Of a stretch of DNA of 64,000 bases, positions 32,510 through 39,873 are shown piece after piece. The stretch is from Deltaproteobacteria bacterium (GTDB lineage: Bacteria > Myxococcota_A > UBA9160 > PR03): the NCBI GenBank assembly GCA_035063765.1, contig JAPSFT010000013.1, forward strand, positions 62,001-126,000, written 5' to 3'. Under the pieces are notes generated by a model, which saw only the letters and a list, made by a program, of their open reading frames with translations, searched no databases and was not told where the DNA came from. The position numbers were made by a program, and so were the translations under genes. How positions within the stretch are numbered: position 1 is the first letter of the stretch; every line of letters begins with the position of its first letter.

Positions 32510-33010
32510 TTGGCGTACACCTCGAGCGTTCGCGTGCTCGGTCTCCCGCTCTTTGAGTACCAGGGGGGCTCGCTGGTCGAGGGCTCCTATCGGCGCGGGG
32601 TCGCCCGTGCGTGGGTGGCGGTCGGCGACGTCGCGTTCGGCGCCTTGTTCGCGGCCGGCGGCGTTGCGGTCGGAGGCGTTGCAATCGGCGGCCTGTCGCT
32701 GGGCCTCGTCGGCATCGGGGGTCTCGCGCTCGGTGGGCTTGCGCTCGGGGGCGGCGCGGCGGGCGTCTGGTCCGTCGCCGGGGCAGCGTTCGGGCTGCAC
32801 GCGGCGCTGGGCGGGCTCGCGGTCGCTGGCGCCTACGCAGTGGGTGGGCTGGCGGTGGCGCGCCACGCCAATGATGCCGTGGCCGCGGAGTTCTTCCTCC
32901 GGAATCCCTTCATCCAGCTCGCGAGGAGCGCGTTGAGCTGGTCGTGGGTGCTCGTGGCGGTTCCCGCGCTCGTCGCCCTGGCGTCCCGGTGGCGGGCGCC
33001 GCGCGGATGA
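32510..33010 (+). CDS. Glycine-rich repeat membrane protein
   Basis: This is a 166-aa protein whose middle (residues about 35-125) is a run of short hydrophobic glycine repeats: VAVGGVAIGGLSLGLVGIGG, LALGGLALGG, LGGLAVAGAYAVGGLAV. Similar GGxAxGG proteins occur in several phyla, often with a zinc ribbon or in membrane-associated contexts, but none has a firm function. A C-terminal hydrophobic helix (WSWVLVAVPALVALAS) follows. The TTG at 32510 has GGGAGG 5 nt upstream, which decides the start. TAGGTT lies at 32447-32452. Confidence 0.65.
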   Translation: MAYTSSVRVLGLPLFEYQGGSLVEGSYRRGVARAWVAVGDVAFGALFAAGGVAVGGVAIGGLSLGLVGIGGLALGGLALGGGAAGVWSVAGAAFGLHAALGGLAVAGAYAVGGLAVARHANDAVAAEFFLRNPFIQLARSALSWSWVLVAVPALVALASRWRAPRG

Positions 33011-33275
33011 GGCGGGCCGGAGCGCCCGGAGCGGGCCGGCACGACGGGGCTCCTGCCCGAGCGCGCCCGTGAGCCCACCCCGGCCACGCTTCCCCGGCGC
33101 GCACCTCGCGACCCGGCGGCCGCTGGCTGATCGCAGCCACGCGCGGCAGACTCCCTCCATCCGCCGGCGCGTCCGGCCCTTGCCGCCCGGCGAAGCCAGC
33201 GCCCCCGCTGCCGCGTCCCGCGCGCCCCCTCCGCTCCGCCCGCTACGCGAAACCCGAGGGCCCGGAGGACTCCGC

Positions 33276-33746
33276 ATGTCGATCGCCCCCCGCCTGCGCT
33301 GGTACCTCGATGCGCAAGGCGTCCGCTACGAGCTGATCCCGCATCCCCACTCGGCGAGCAGCGCGGAGACGGCGCGCGCGGCCGCGCTGCCGCTCGAGAC
33401 GCTCGCGAAGCCGGTGCTGCTCGAGGACGAGCAGGGCTACGTGATGGCGCTGGTGCCCGCCTCGTGCCGGGTGGACCTGCGCAGCCTGTCGGAGCAGCTC
33501 CACCGCGAGCTCACGCTCGCAGGCGAGCGGGAGATGGCCCCGCTGTTCCACGACTGCGAGCAGGGCGCGCTGCCGGCGCTCGGGTCACCCTACCGGATCC
33601 CGACCGTGTACGACGACGCGCTCGCCGAGCTGCGCGAGGTCTGCTTCGAGGCCGGCGACCACGAGGACGTGGTGCGCATGGCAGGCGCCGAGTTCGTGCG
33701 CCTGCTGGCGGGCGCGAAGCACGGGCGCTTCAGCGTTCCGCTCTAG
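33276..33746 (+). CDS. YbaK/ProX-like aminoacyl-tRNA deacylase domain protein
   Basis: This is a 156-aa stand-alone editing domain of the YbaK/INS superfamily, which hydrolyses mischarged tRNAs such as Cys-tRNA(Pro) or Ala-tRNA(Pro). The N-terminal helix and strand VRYELIPHPHSASSAETARA, the conserved lysine in LAKPVLLEDEQGYVMALVPA and the late GSPYRIPTVYDDAL are recognisable. Specificity cannot be assigned. GGAGG lies 6 nt before the ATG at 33276. The preceding 265 nt (33011-33275) show no gene or repeat. Confidence 0.78.
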   Translation: MSIAPRLRWYLDAQGVRYELIPHPHSASSAETARAAALPLETLAKPVLLEDEQGYVMALVPASCRVDLRSLSEQLHRELTLAGEREMAPLFHDCEQGALPALGSPYRIPTVYDDALAELREVCFEAGDHEDVVRMAGAEFVRLLAGAKHGRFSVPL

Positions 33747-33798
33747 CGGACGGTCTCGTGCCCGCGCCGGACCTCGCCAGGACGGCGTGCGCCGCGCG

Positions 33799-35046
33799 CT
33801 AGAGCCAGCTCCCCACCAGCGGCTCGAGCAGCCGGATCACCGCGAACGAGACCGCACCGACCGCGAGCGCGATCCAGAGCCCCGCCGCGAGCGGGCGCAG
33901 GCCGAGGCTGCGCAGGCGTGCCAGGTGGGTACCGAGCCCGACCGACGCCATCGCGACCGTCAGGCACGCGCTCGACAGCCAGGCGGCGGCGTCGAGGCCC
34001 GCGTGCCAGGTCTCGGGAGCGAGCAGGCCGAACGGGCGTTCGCCGAGGTCGCCGAGCGTGCGCAGCGCGGTCAGCCCGACGAAGACGAACACGAAGCCGG
34101 GCAGCGCCTGGTGCCAGTCGAGCCGCCGGCCCGGCCCGTGCGCGGCGCTGCGCTGGTGGAGCAGGGCGACGCCCGGGATCACCACGAGCATGCACAGGTT
34201 GCGGACCAGCTTGGTGACGGTGGCCGTGTCGAGCGCCGCCCGCTCGCCGTACTGCTGGAGGTAGAGCAGGCCGGCGCCGGCCACCTGCGCGGTGTCGTGG
34301 ATCGCGGTGCCGAGGAAGAGGCCCGCACGGGCGGCATCGCCCCCGAAGAGCGCGTGCGAGAGGAACGGGTAGGCGAGCAGCGCCAGCAGGCCGAAGACGG
34401 TGATGCAGCCGACCGCGTAGCTGGTCTCGTCGTCGTCGGCGCCGATCACCGGCGCGGTCGCGACGATCGCGGTGTTGCCGCAGATCGCGGTGCCGACCGC
34501 GATCAGCGTCGCGAGCCGGGGCGGCAGCGCGAGACGCCGGCCGACGAACGCGGCGAACGCCAGGGCGGCGGCGATGCAGGCCGCGACCACCGGCAGCGCG
34601 ACGAGCCCGATCGCGCCCGCGGCACCGAGGCTGAGCTGGACGCCGAGCAGCGCGACGCCGACGCGCAGCACGCGCTTGAGCCCGAGCCGCACGCCGGCTT
34701 CGTAGACGCCCGGCAGGCCGATCGTGTTGCGGATCCCGAGGCCGAGCAGGATCGCGACCAGGATCGGGCTCACCGGGCTGCGCTCGAAGCCGAGCAACGA
34801 GGTGCCGACGCCGCGTGCGCCCGCGAACGCCGCGGCCGCGATCAGCGCGGTCAGCGCCAGCCCGGGCAGGGTCGCGCCGGCCAGCGCGAAGAGCTCGTTG
34901 GCGCGCCGTCCCGCGCTCGAGCGTGCCACCCGCTCGGCCGGGGTCTCGGCCGGATCGGTCCAGTCCGGCAGACCCTCGTAGCTGTCGATCCAGCGCGCCA
35001 GCGCCGGATTCTCGTAGGGGTTGGTCGGTGAGGGCGACGTCGTCAT
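33799..35046 (-). CDS. YeiH-type putative sulfate exporter family membrane protein
   Basis: This is a 415-aa integral membrane protein of the UPF0324/YeiH family, with about ten helices. Signature stretches are PILVAILLGLGIRNTIGLP, GLKRVLRVGVALLGVQLS, VGTAICGNTAIVATAPVIGA and FLGTAIHDTAQVAGAGLLY. The hydrophilic N-terminus with GLPDWTDPAE resembles the longer family members. Transport substrate is not proven for most members. The ATG at 35046 lacks a ribosome-binding site but has TACCCT ending 6 nt upstream, suggesting leaderless translation from its own promoter even though the hemerythrin gene lies only about 30 nt upstream. Confidence 0.85.
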   Translation of the reverse strand: MTTSPSPTNPYENPALARWIDSYEGLPDWTDPAETPAERVARSSAGRRANELFALAGATLPGLALTALIAAAAFAGARGVGTSLLGFERSPVSPILVAILLGLGIRNTIGLPGVYEAGVRLGLKRVLRVGVALLGVQLSLGAAGAIGLVALPVVAACIAAALAFAAFVGRRLALPPRLATLIAVGTAICGNTAIVATAPVIGADDDETSYAVGCITVFGLLALLAYPFLSHALFGGDAARAGLFLGTAIHDTAQVAGAGLLYLQQYGERAALDTATVTKLVRNLCMLVVIPGVALLHQRSAAHGPGRRLDWHQALPGFVFVFVGLTALRTLGDLGERPFGLLAPETWHAGLDAAAWLSSACLTVAMASVGLGTHLARLRSLGLRPLAAGLWIALAVGAVSFAVIRLLEPLVGSWL

Positions 35047-35058
35047 GCGCGGAGGGTA
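35047..35058 (-). promoter_or_regulatory. Putative leaderless -10 box of the YeiH-type gene
   Basis: TACCCT on the minus strand (35058-35053) is followed by 6 nt and the ATG at 35046, without a Shine-Dalgarno sequence. Confidence 0.45.
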
Positions 35059-35077
35059 CCCCGCGCGGGCGGTGCGC

Positions 35078-35539
35078 TCAGAGCACGATCTTCGCGACCA
35101 GGGCCTCGAGGGTGCCGGCGCTGCTCGCGGCCCGGTCGGTCGCCGGGTAGAGGATCCTCTCCTCCTTGCCGTTGTGGGCGTAGAGGAGGGCGGTGAGGGA
35201 GGCCAGCGGCGTCGTGTAGCCCCCCTCGCTGCCCTGCTCGAGGCGGGAGGCGATCTCCCCGAGGAGCTTGCGGATGTCGACGTGCTCGGCGCACATCACC
35301 CGGGTCGGGCCCGCGGTGACGCCGGTCAGCTCCTCGAAGGCCGGGAAGAGGATCTCCTCCTCGGCCACGATGTGCCGTTCGAGACCCTCACGGAAGGCGG
35401 TGAAGAGCGGCGTGGCGCGCGCGGGCTCGCCGGCCGCCAGCGCGCGCTTCGCGTCGGCGAGCAGGGCGTCCAGGCGGCGATGATCGCGGCCGAACAGGTC
35501 CGTCACGGTCTCGGGGGCGGCAGCGTCGGCTTCGGTCAT
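35078..35539 (-). CDS. Hemerythrin-like di-iron protein
   Basis: This is a 153-aa four-helix protein. The iron ligands expected for hemerythrin-like domains are all visible: His20 (GRDHRRLD), His56 and Glu60 (RHIVAEEE), His86 (CAEHVDIRK), His122 and Glu126 (YAHNGKEERILYP). Such proteins bind oxygen or nitric oxide or repair iron centres (YtfE/DnrN type). The neighbourhood of an NsrR-like regulator with a matching operator favours a nitric-oxide role. GGAGAGAG precedes the ATG at 35539. It lies between the cupin and YeiH genes on the same strand. Confidence 0.88.
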   Translation of the reverse strand: MTEADAAAPETVTDLFGRDHRRLDALLADAKRALAAGEPARATPLFTAFREGLERHIVAEEEILFPAFEELTGVTAGPTRVMCAEHVDIRKLLGEIASRLEQGSEGGYTTPLASLTALLYAHNGKEERILYPATDRAASSAGTLEALVAKIVL

Positions 35540-35567
35540 GATCGTCTCTCTCCGGTTCGGGCGCGGG

Positions 35568-35957
35568 TCAGGAGCCGTGGGGGTGGGGGCGCTCGCGGCC
35601 GCCGATCGTGATCAGGAACGTGGCGTCCTCGAGCGCCTCGAGGGAGTGGACCACGTCGGGCGAGAACGCGGCCAGCGCGCCGGGCCCGATCTCGGTGCGG
35701 GCGGGCTCACGGCTCGCCGCGAAGACGACGCGCCCCGAGAGCACGACCACGCTCGCCGCCGACGGCGCCCGATGGTCGCGCATCGCAGCCCCCTTGCGCA
35801 GGGCGGCCAGCACCAGCGTGGCGTGTCCGTCGCGGGCGAGCGTCACGGCCGAGACGCCCGAGCGCTGGTACTCCTCGCGCTCGCGCAGCTCGGTGGCGAG
35901 CTGCGGCAGCGGAAAGAACGCCAGCACGCCGGCGTCGAGCTCGATGGGCCGGCTCAC
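35568..35957 (-). CDS. Cupin-domain protein
   Basis: This is a 129-aa single-domain beta-barrel protein. Cupin strands are visible in VTLARDGHATLVLAALRKGA, SVVVLSGRVVFAA and the PGALAAFSPDVVHSLEALED segment, which holds the second-motif His. The first motif is incomplete (MRDHRAPSA), so metal binding is uncertain. The C-terminus is His-rich (PHPHGS). GTG 35957 is the only reasonable start. It is divergent from the Rrf2/NsrR-like gene and shares the intergenic operator with it; hemerythrin and YeiH follow downstream. Confidence 0.75.
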   Translation of the reverse strand: MSRPIELDAGVLAFFPLPQLATELREREEYQRSGVSAVTLARDGHATLVLAALRKGAAMRDHRAPSAASVVVLSGRVVFAASREPARTEIGPGALAAFSPDVVHSLEALEDATFLITIGGRERPHPHGS

Positions 35958-36029
35958 GGGGGATTCCCGGCGGGCCTACGCGCAGCCCCCCTCTCCGCGG
36001 CTCGGGTCACGACGCGATCCTCGCTCGAA

Positions 36030-36052
36030 AAGATGTGGCGATGATATATCTT
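36030..36052 (+). promoter_or_regulatory. NsrR-type 23-bp operator overlapping the -10
   Basis: The site is two 11-bp half sites around one central base: AAGATGTGGCG-A-TGATATATCTT. The left half and the reverse complement of the right half (AAGATATATCA) share AAGAT and agree in part with the E. coli NsrR half-site AAGATGCATTT. TATCTT (36047-36052) is a plausible -10 for the downstream rrf2/nsrR-like gene, so binding would block its own promoter and probably the divergent cupin-hemerythrin genes. Confidence 0.6.
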
Positions 36053-36084
36053 CGAGGCGGTCCGGCAAGTCAGGAAGTCCGCGC

Positions 36085-36519
36085 GTGCAGATGACCCGCT
36101 ACAGCGACTATTCGTTCCGCGTCCTGATCTACCTCGCGCTGGCACCGGGGCGCCTGGTGACGATCGCGGAGATCGCGCGGAGCTATCGGATCTCGAAGGC
36201 GCATCTCACCAAGGTCGTCCACCAGCTCGGGCGGAGTGGCTACGTCGAGACCGTCCGGGGCCGGGGCGGAGGGCTGCGGCTGGCGCGGCGGCCCGAGGAG
36301 ATCGGGGTCGGCGAGGTGGTGCGCGTGACCGAAGGCAGCCTGGCCCTCGTCGAGTGCTTCGAACCGGGCGGCGACTGCCCGATCATGTCCGCGTGCGGAC
36401 TGCAGCCGGTGCTGGACGAGGCGCTCGCCGCGTTCCTGGGCGTGCTCGACGGCTACACGCTGGAGGACCTGGTCGCGCGGCGGCGCGCGCCGCTCGCGCG
36501 GCTGCTGGAGGCTTCCTGA
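36085..36519 (+). CDS. Rrf2-family [Fe-S] regulator, NsrR-like
   Basis: This is a 144-aa winged-helix regulator. The N-terminus MQMTRYSDYSFRVLIYLA is typical of NsrR, including Asp8, a known cluster ligand in Streptomyces NsrR. The HTH is IAEIARSYRISKAHLTKVVH, and three Cys (91, 98, 104) lie in ECFEPGGDCPIMSACGL, the usual cluster-binding arrangement. It probably senses nitric oxide through an iron-sulfur cluster. GTG 36085 is preferred to ATG 36091 because it gives the family N-terminus and sits behind AGGAAG. An operator-like palindrome is centred 44 nt upstream of the start. Confidence 0.85.
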   Translation: MQMTRYSDYSFRVLIYLALAPGRLVTIAEIARSYRISKAHLTKVVHQLGRSGYVETVRGRGGGLRLARRPEEIGVGEVVRVTEGSLALVECFEPGGDCPIMSACGLQPVLDEALAAFLGVLDGYTLEDLVARRRAPLARLLEAS

Positions 36520-36522
36520 GCG

Positions 36523-36936
36523 ATGGCCACGCTGCTCGTGCTCGCCGAGTTCCGCTGCTCCGAGGCGGGCGACGTCGAGATGCGACGGCACCTCGGGCGT
36601 ACGCTCGCGGAGGTGCGCGCGGTGCCGGGCTGCCTCCAGGCCGGCGTCTGGGAGCGGCCGGCCGAGCGGCGCTACCTGTTCACGACCTTCTGGAGCGACG
36701 CCGAAGCCGTCGGCCGCTGGGTGGAGAACGAGTTCCATCGCGACATCCTGATGCCGGGCTTCCGCCGCTGGTGCACCGAGGGATCGTTCAGCGAGCTCGC
36801 GCTGGCCACCGATCACGACCGCGTGCGCAAGTGCGCCGCGTGCGGGCGCTGGACCCCCGCCCGGCCCGGCTGGTCGGAGCAGGGGCCCACGACCTGCCGG
36901 CAGTGCGGCGCGGCGCTGGCCCCCTCGTCGCCCTAG
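36523..36936 (+). CDS. Antibiotic-biosynthesis-monooxygenase-like (ABM) domain with zinc ribbon
   Basis: This is a 137-aa protein in two parts. Residues 1-95 look like a ferredoxin-like ABM domain (LLVLAEFRCSEAGDVEMRRH, VPGCLQAGVWERP, YLFTTFWSDAEAVGRW). Residues 100-137 form a CxxC...CxxC zinc ribbon (RKCAACGRWTP, TTCRQCGAAL). The fusion is unusual for this small-domain family. It starts 3 nt after the NsrR-like stop, so the two are co-transcribed and possibly under nitric-oxide control. Confidence 0.7.
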   Translation: MATLLVLAEFRCSEAGDVEMRRHLGRTLAEVRAVPGCLQAGVWERPAERRYLFTTFWSDAEAVGRWVENEFHRDILMPGFRRWCTEGSFSELALATDHDRVRKCAACGRWTPARPGWSEQGPTTCRQCGAALAPSSP

Positions 36937-36946
36937 GAGGAGAGCC

Positions 36947-37432
36947 ATGGACGTCCGGATCCGACGCGCCTACGACCCGCCCGGGCGCGGTGACGGCCAG
37001 CGCGTGCTGGTGGACCGCATCTGGCCGCGCGGGGTCACCAAGGCTGCGCTCGCGCTCGACGAGTGGCAGCGCGAGATCGCGCCCTCGAACCGCCTGCGCC
37101 AGTGGTTCGGCCACGACCCGGCCCGCTGGGAGCGCTTCGAGGAGCGCTACTTCGCCGAGCTCGACGGCAAGCCGGAGCTGGTGGACGCACTGCTGGCGCG
37201 CGCCCGCAAGCGCCGCCTCACGCTGGTCTACAGCGCGAAGGACACGGAGCACAACCAGGCCGTCGCGCTGCGCGCGTACCTCGAGAGGAGGGCGGGCCGC
37301 GGCGGGGCTAGTCCGGCTTCCCGCCGCCCACCTCGTACACCCGCACGGGATGGTGCACGCCCTTCACCTGGATCGCGCCGCGCGCGAGGCAGGGGATCTC
37401 GGACTCGACGAGCGCCCAGGTCGAGTGGCTGA
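36947..37432 (+). CDS. DUF488 family protein with read-through C-terminus
   Basis: This is a 161-aa protein. Residues 1-115 are a clean DUF488 domain: RIRRAYDPPGRGDGQRVLVD, RIWPRGVTKAALALDEWQRE, WFGHDPARWERFEERYF and LVYSAKDTEHNQAVALRAYL. The family usually ends here; this gene continues 46 residues of Arg/Pro/Ser-rich sequence and overlaps the 3' end of the convergent adenylate cyclase by 125 nt, so its original stop seems lost. Third gene of the NsrR-like operon, 10 nt after the ABM gene, with AGGAGAG before the ATG. Confidence 0.8.
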   Translation: MDVRIRRAYDPPGRGDGQRVLVDRIWPRGVTKAALALDEWQREIAPSNRLRQWFGHDPARWERFEERYFAELDGKPELVDALLARARKRRLTLVYSAKDTEHNQAVALRAYLERRAGRGGASPASRRPPRTPARDGARPSPGSRRARGRGSRTRRAPRSSG

Positions 37433-38591
37433 TCAGCACCTTTCCGGGCTCGCAGGCTGCCTGCAGGCGCGCGGCGAGGTTCACCTGCCGGCCGATCGCG
37501 GTGTAGTCCATGCGTCCCTGCGAGCCGAAGTTCCCGACGCTCGCCACGCCCGTGTTGACGCCGATCCGGATCTGGAACGGCTCCTCGATCCCCTCGCGTA
37601 GCCAGCGCGCCCGGAGCGCGCCCATGCGCTCCTGCATCGCGAGCGCCATGCGCACGGCGGCGAGCGCCTGCTCGCGATCCCCGAGCCGGGTGGGCGCGCC
37701 GAACAGCACCACGATCGCGTCGCCCACGAACTTGTCGACCGTGCCGCCGTGGTCGTCCGCGATCGCGGCCATCTCGGAGAGGTACTCGTTCAGGACACGG
37801 GCGAACTCCTCGGCCTCGACGCGGTCGGCGAGCGCGGAGAAGTCGACCACGTCGGAGAAACAGACGGTGAGCTTGCGGCGGTCGAGACGCTCGACGGTGT
37901 CGTCGCCGGCCAGGATGCGGCTCGCCACCTGGGCGGGCACGTAGCGGCTGATCAGGCGGTTGGCGCGGTCGAGCGCGTCGGCCTGTTCGCGAAGCGCCGC
38001 CTCCTGCAAGGCGATGCGGCGGCGGTAGCGGTCGATCCAGCCCGCGCCGAGGCTCGAGCCGAGGACGCCGCCGCCGAGCGAGAGCAGGCCCTGGTCCCAG
38101 GCCGCCGGGTAGCGGCCGCCGGCCGCGAGCACCAGCGCGTAGGCGGCGAGCGCCGCGAGGCCGAGCGCGGTCTGGAAGCCGGCACCCCAGGGAATCAGGA
38201 TCGCGGCGCCGAGCACGACCAGCAGGAAGGTCGCGATCGGGAGCGTGCCCGGCCGCGCCTGCCAGTCGTGGAGCGCGCTCGCCACGCACCACGCCATCAG
38301 CGTCGCGAGCGCGATCCAGGCGCTGGCCGGATGGCGCGGGTGCCGGCCCATCGCGAGCCAGCCGCCGGCGAAGGCGCCGAGCATCAGCACCAGCGTCGCG
38401 GCGAGCCACGGCTGCGCCGCGGGGTGCGAGCGCCACTCGCCGAGCGCGAACGCGACGTAGCCGGCCACCAGCAGCGAGAAGCCGAAGCGCCAGGTACGCG
38501 CCGTGAGCCGCCCCGTGTCCTCGTACCACGACGCCGGCAGCGCGCGTTCGGGGACAGTCCCGGCGATTCGGCGATTCTCCACCGTGGTCAT
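37308..38591 (-). CDS. Membrane adenylate/guanylate cyclase (class III)
   Basis: This is a 427-aa protein with about five to six N-terminal transmembrane helices (residues 30-190), a short coiled region and a class III cyclase domain: LTVCFSDVVDFSALADRVEA (metal-binding Asp), DHGGTVDKFVGDAIVVLFGA (second metal Asp), IGVNTGVASVGNFGSQGRMD and YTAIGRQVNLAARLQ. It should make cAMP from ATP. The ATG at 38591 overlaps the DapL stop (TGATG). Residues 5-17 are encoded by one arm of a 37-bp palindrome, so the extreme N-terminus is probably acquired sequence. Confidence 0.85.
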   Translation of the reverse strand: MTTVENRRIAGTVPERALPASWYEDTGRLTARTWRFGFSLLVAGYVAFALGEWRSHPAAQPWLAATLVLMLGAFAGGWLAMGRHPRHPASAWIALATLMAWCVASALHDWQARPGTLPIATFLLVVLGAAILIPWGAGFQTALGLAALAAYALVLAAGGRYPAAWDQGLLSLGGGVLGSSLGAGWIDRYRRRIALQEAALREQADALDRANRLISRYVPAQVASRILAGDDTVERLDRRKLTVCFSDVVDFSALADRVEAEEFARVLNEYLSEMAAIADDHGGTVDKFVGDAIVVLFGAPTRLGDREQALAAVRMALAMQERMGALRARWLREGIEEPFQIRIGVNTGVASVGNFGSQGRMDYTAIGRQVNLAARLQAACEPGKVLISHSTWALVESEIPCLARGAIQVKGVHHPVRVYEVGGGKPD

Positions 38592-38641
38592 CACACCTCG
38601 CCGGGAATCGCCGAATCGCCGGGACTGTCCCCGAACGCGCG
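38541..38641. repeat. REP-like perfect palindrome with 37-bp arms across the DapL/cyclase junction
   Basis: Arms 38541-38577 and 38605-38641 are exact reverse complements, separated by a 27-nt loop. Each arm contains the core GGGGACAGTCCC-like sequence next to GGCGATTCGGCGATTC. The loop holds the DapL stop codon and the cyclase start codon; the arms are translated as the last residues of DapL and the first of the cyclase. It resembles REP-type elements mobilised by RAYT transposases. No other copy lies in this window. Confidence 0.8.
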
Positions 38642-39859
38642 GCGGATGCGGGCGATGGCTTCGTCGACGCGGGCGCGGTCGTTGAAGGCGGAGAGGCGCA
38701 GGTAGCCCTCGCCGGAGGGGCCGAAGCCGGCGCCGGGCGTGCCCACCACGTGGGCGCGGGCGAGCAGCTCGTCGAAGAACCCCCACGAGGTCCTCCCGGC
38801 CGGCACGCGCATCCAGACGTAGGGCGCGTGCTCGCCGCCGAAGACGCGGAAGCCGGCTCCCCCGAGCCCCTCGCGCAGCCGGCGCGCGTTCTCCATGTAG
38901 TAGGCCACCTGCTCGGCGGTCTGCTTGCGGCCCTCGGGTGCGTGCACCGCTTCGGCGGCGCGCTGCACGGGATAGGGCACCCCGTTGAACTTCGTGCTCT
39001 GGCGCCGTGCCCACAGCTCGCGCAGCGGGACGCGCGTGCCCTCCGCCGTCGTGCCGGTGCACTCGTGCGGCACGACGGTGTAGGCGCAGCGCAGCCCGGT
39101 GAAGCCCGCGCGCTTGCTGTAGCTGCGCATCTCGATCGCGCAGGCGCGCGCGCCCTCGATCTCGTAGATCGAGCGCGGCAGCCGCGGGTCCTGGATGTAG
39201 GCGTCGTAGGCGGCGTCGAAGACCAGCACCGCGTCGTGGGCGCGCGCCCAGGCCACCCAGCGCGCGAGCTGCTCGCGGCCCGCCACCGCGCCGGTCGGGT
39301 TGTTGGGCGAGCACAGGTAGGCGACGTCGGCCGGCTCGGCCGGCGGGTCCGGCACGAAGCCGTTGGCCTCGGTCGCCGCCAGGTAGCGGATGCCGCCGTA
39401 GTAGCCGCGCTCGTCGGCCGGGCCGGTACGGCCGGCCATCACGTTGCTGTCGACGTAGACGGGGTACACCGGATCGGTCACGAGCAGGCGGCAGTCCTGG
39501 CCGAAGAGCTCCTGGAGGTTCGCGCTGTCCTGCTTGGAGCCGTCGGAGACGAAGAGCTCGTCGCGCGCGAGGGTCACCCCGCGCGGCGCGTAGTCGCCCT
39601 CGCGGATCGCGTCGAGCAGGAAGTCGTAGCCCTGGTCGGGCGCGTAGCCGTGCACGCCGGCGGCCGTGCCCATCTCCTCGATCGCCCGCCGCGCGGCCTC
39701 GACGACGGCCGGCACCAGGGGCAGCGTCACGTCGCCGATCCCGAGCCGGATGATGCCCGCCTCGGGGTGCGCGTCGGTGAAGGCCTTCACGCGCCGGCCG
39801 ATCTCGGGGAACAGGTAGCCGGCAGCGAGCTTGCGGTAGTGCTCGTTGATGCGTGCCAT
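38591..39859 (-). CDS. dapL: LL-diaminopimelate aminotransferase
   Basis: This is a 422-aa PLP enzyme that converts tetrahydrodipicolinate directly to LL-diaminopimelate for lysine and peptidoglycan. The DapL N-terminus [20 protein letters not shown], the GIGDVTLPL block, [10 protein letters not shown], the PLP lysine in [18 protein letters not shown] and the APYVWMRVP arginine-pocket region are all present. The last dozen residues ([13 protein letters not shown]) come from the palindromic element, beyond the conserved fold. ATG 39859 lacks a ribosome-binding site; TAGAGT (which includes the upstream stop codon) lies 8 nt before it. Confidence 0.92.
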   Translation of the reverse strand: MARINEHYRKLAAGYLFPEIGRRVKAFTDAHPEAGIIRLGIGDVTLPLVPAVVEAARRAIEEMGTAAGVHGYAPDQGYDFLLDAIREGDYAPRGVTLARDELFVSDGSKQDSANLQELFGQDCRLLVTDPVYPVYVDSNVMAGRTGPADERGYYGGIRYLAATEANGFVPDPPAEPADVAYLCSPNNPTGAVAGREQLARWVAWARAHDAVLVFDAAYDAYIQDPRLPRSIYEIEGARACAIEMRSYSKRAGFTGLRCAYTVVPHECTGTTAEGTRVPLRELWARRQSTKFNGVPYPVQRAAEAVHAPEGRKQTAEQVAYYMENARRLREGLGGAGFRVFGGEHAPYVWMRVPAGRTSWGFFDELLARAHVVGTPGAGFGPSGEGYLRLSAFNDRARVDEAIARIRRAFGDSPGDSAIPGEV

Positions 39860-39873
39860 GGCGGGAGACTCTA
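39860..39873 (-). promoter_or_regulatory. Putative leaderless -10 box of dapL
   Basis: TAGAGT on the minus strand (39873-39868) overlaps the stop codon of the alkyl-DHAP synthase gene and is followed by 8 nt and the dapL ATG with no ribosome-binding site. An internal promoter is plausible; the TAG is shared with a stop codon, so chance is a real alternative. Confidence 0.35.

Noticed and set aside
38591-38593. Frameshift or sequencing error joining DapL and cyclase
   Set aside because: Both proteins are complete in their conserved parts, and the odd terminal residues are explained by the perfect palindrome.
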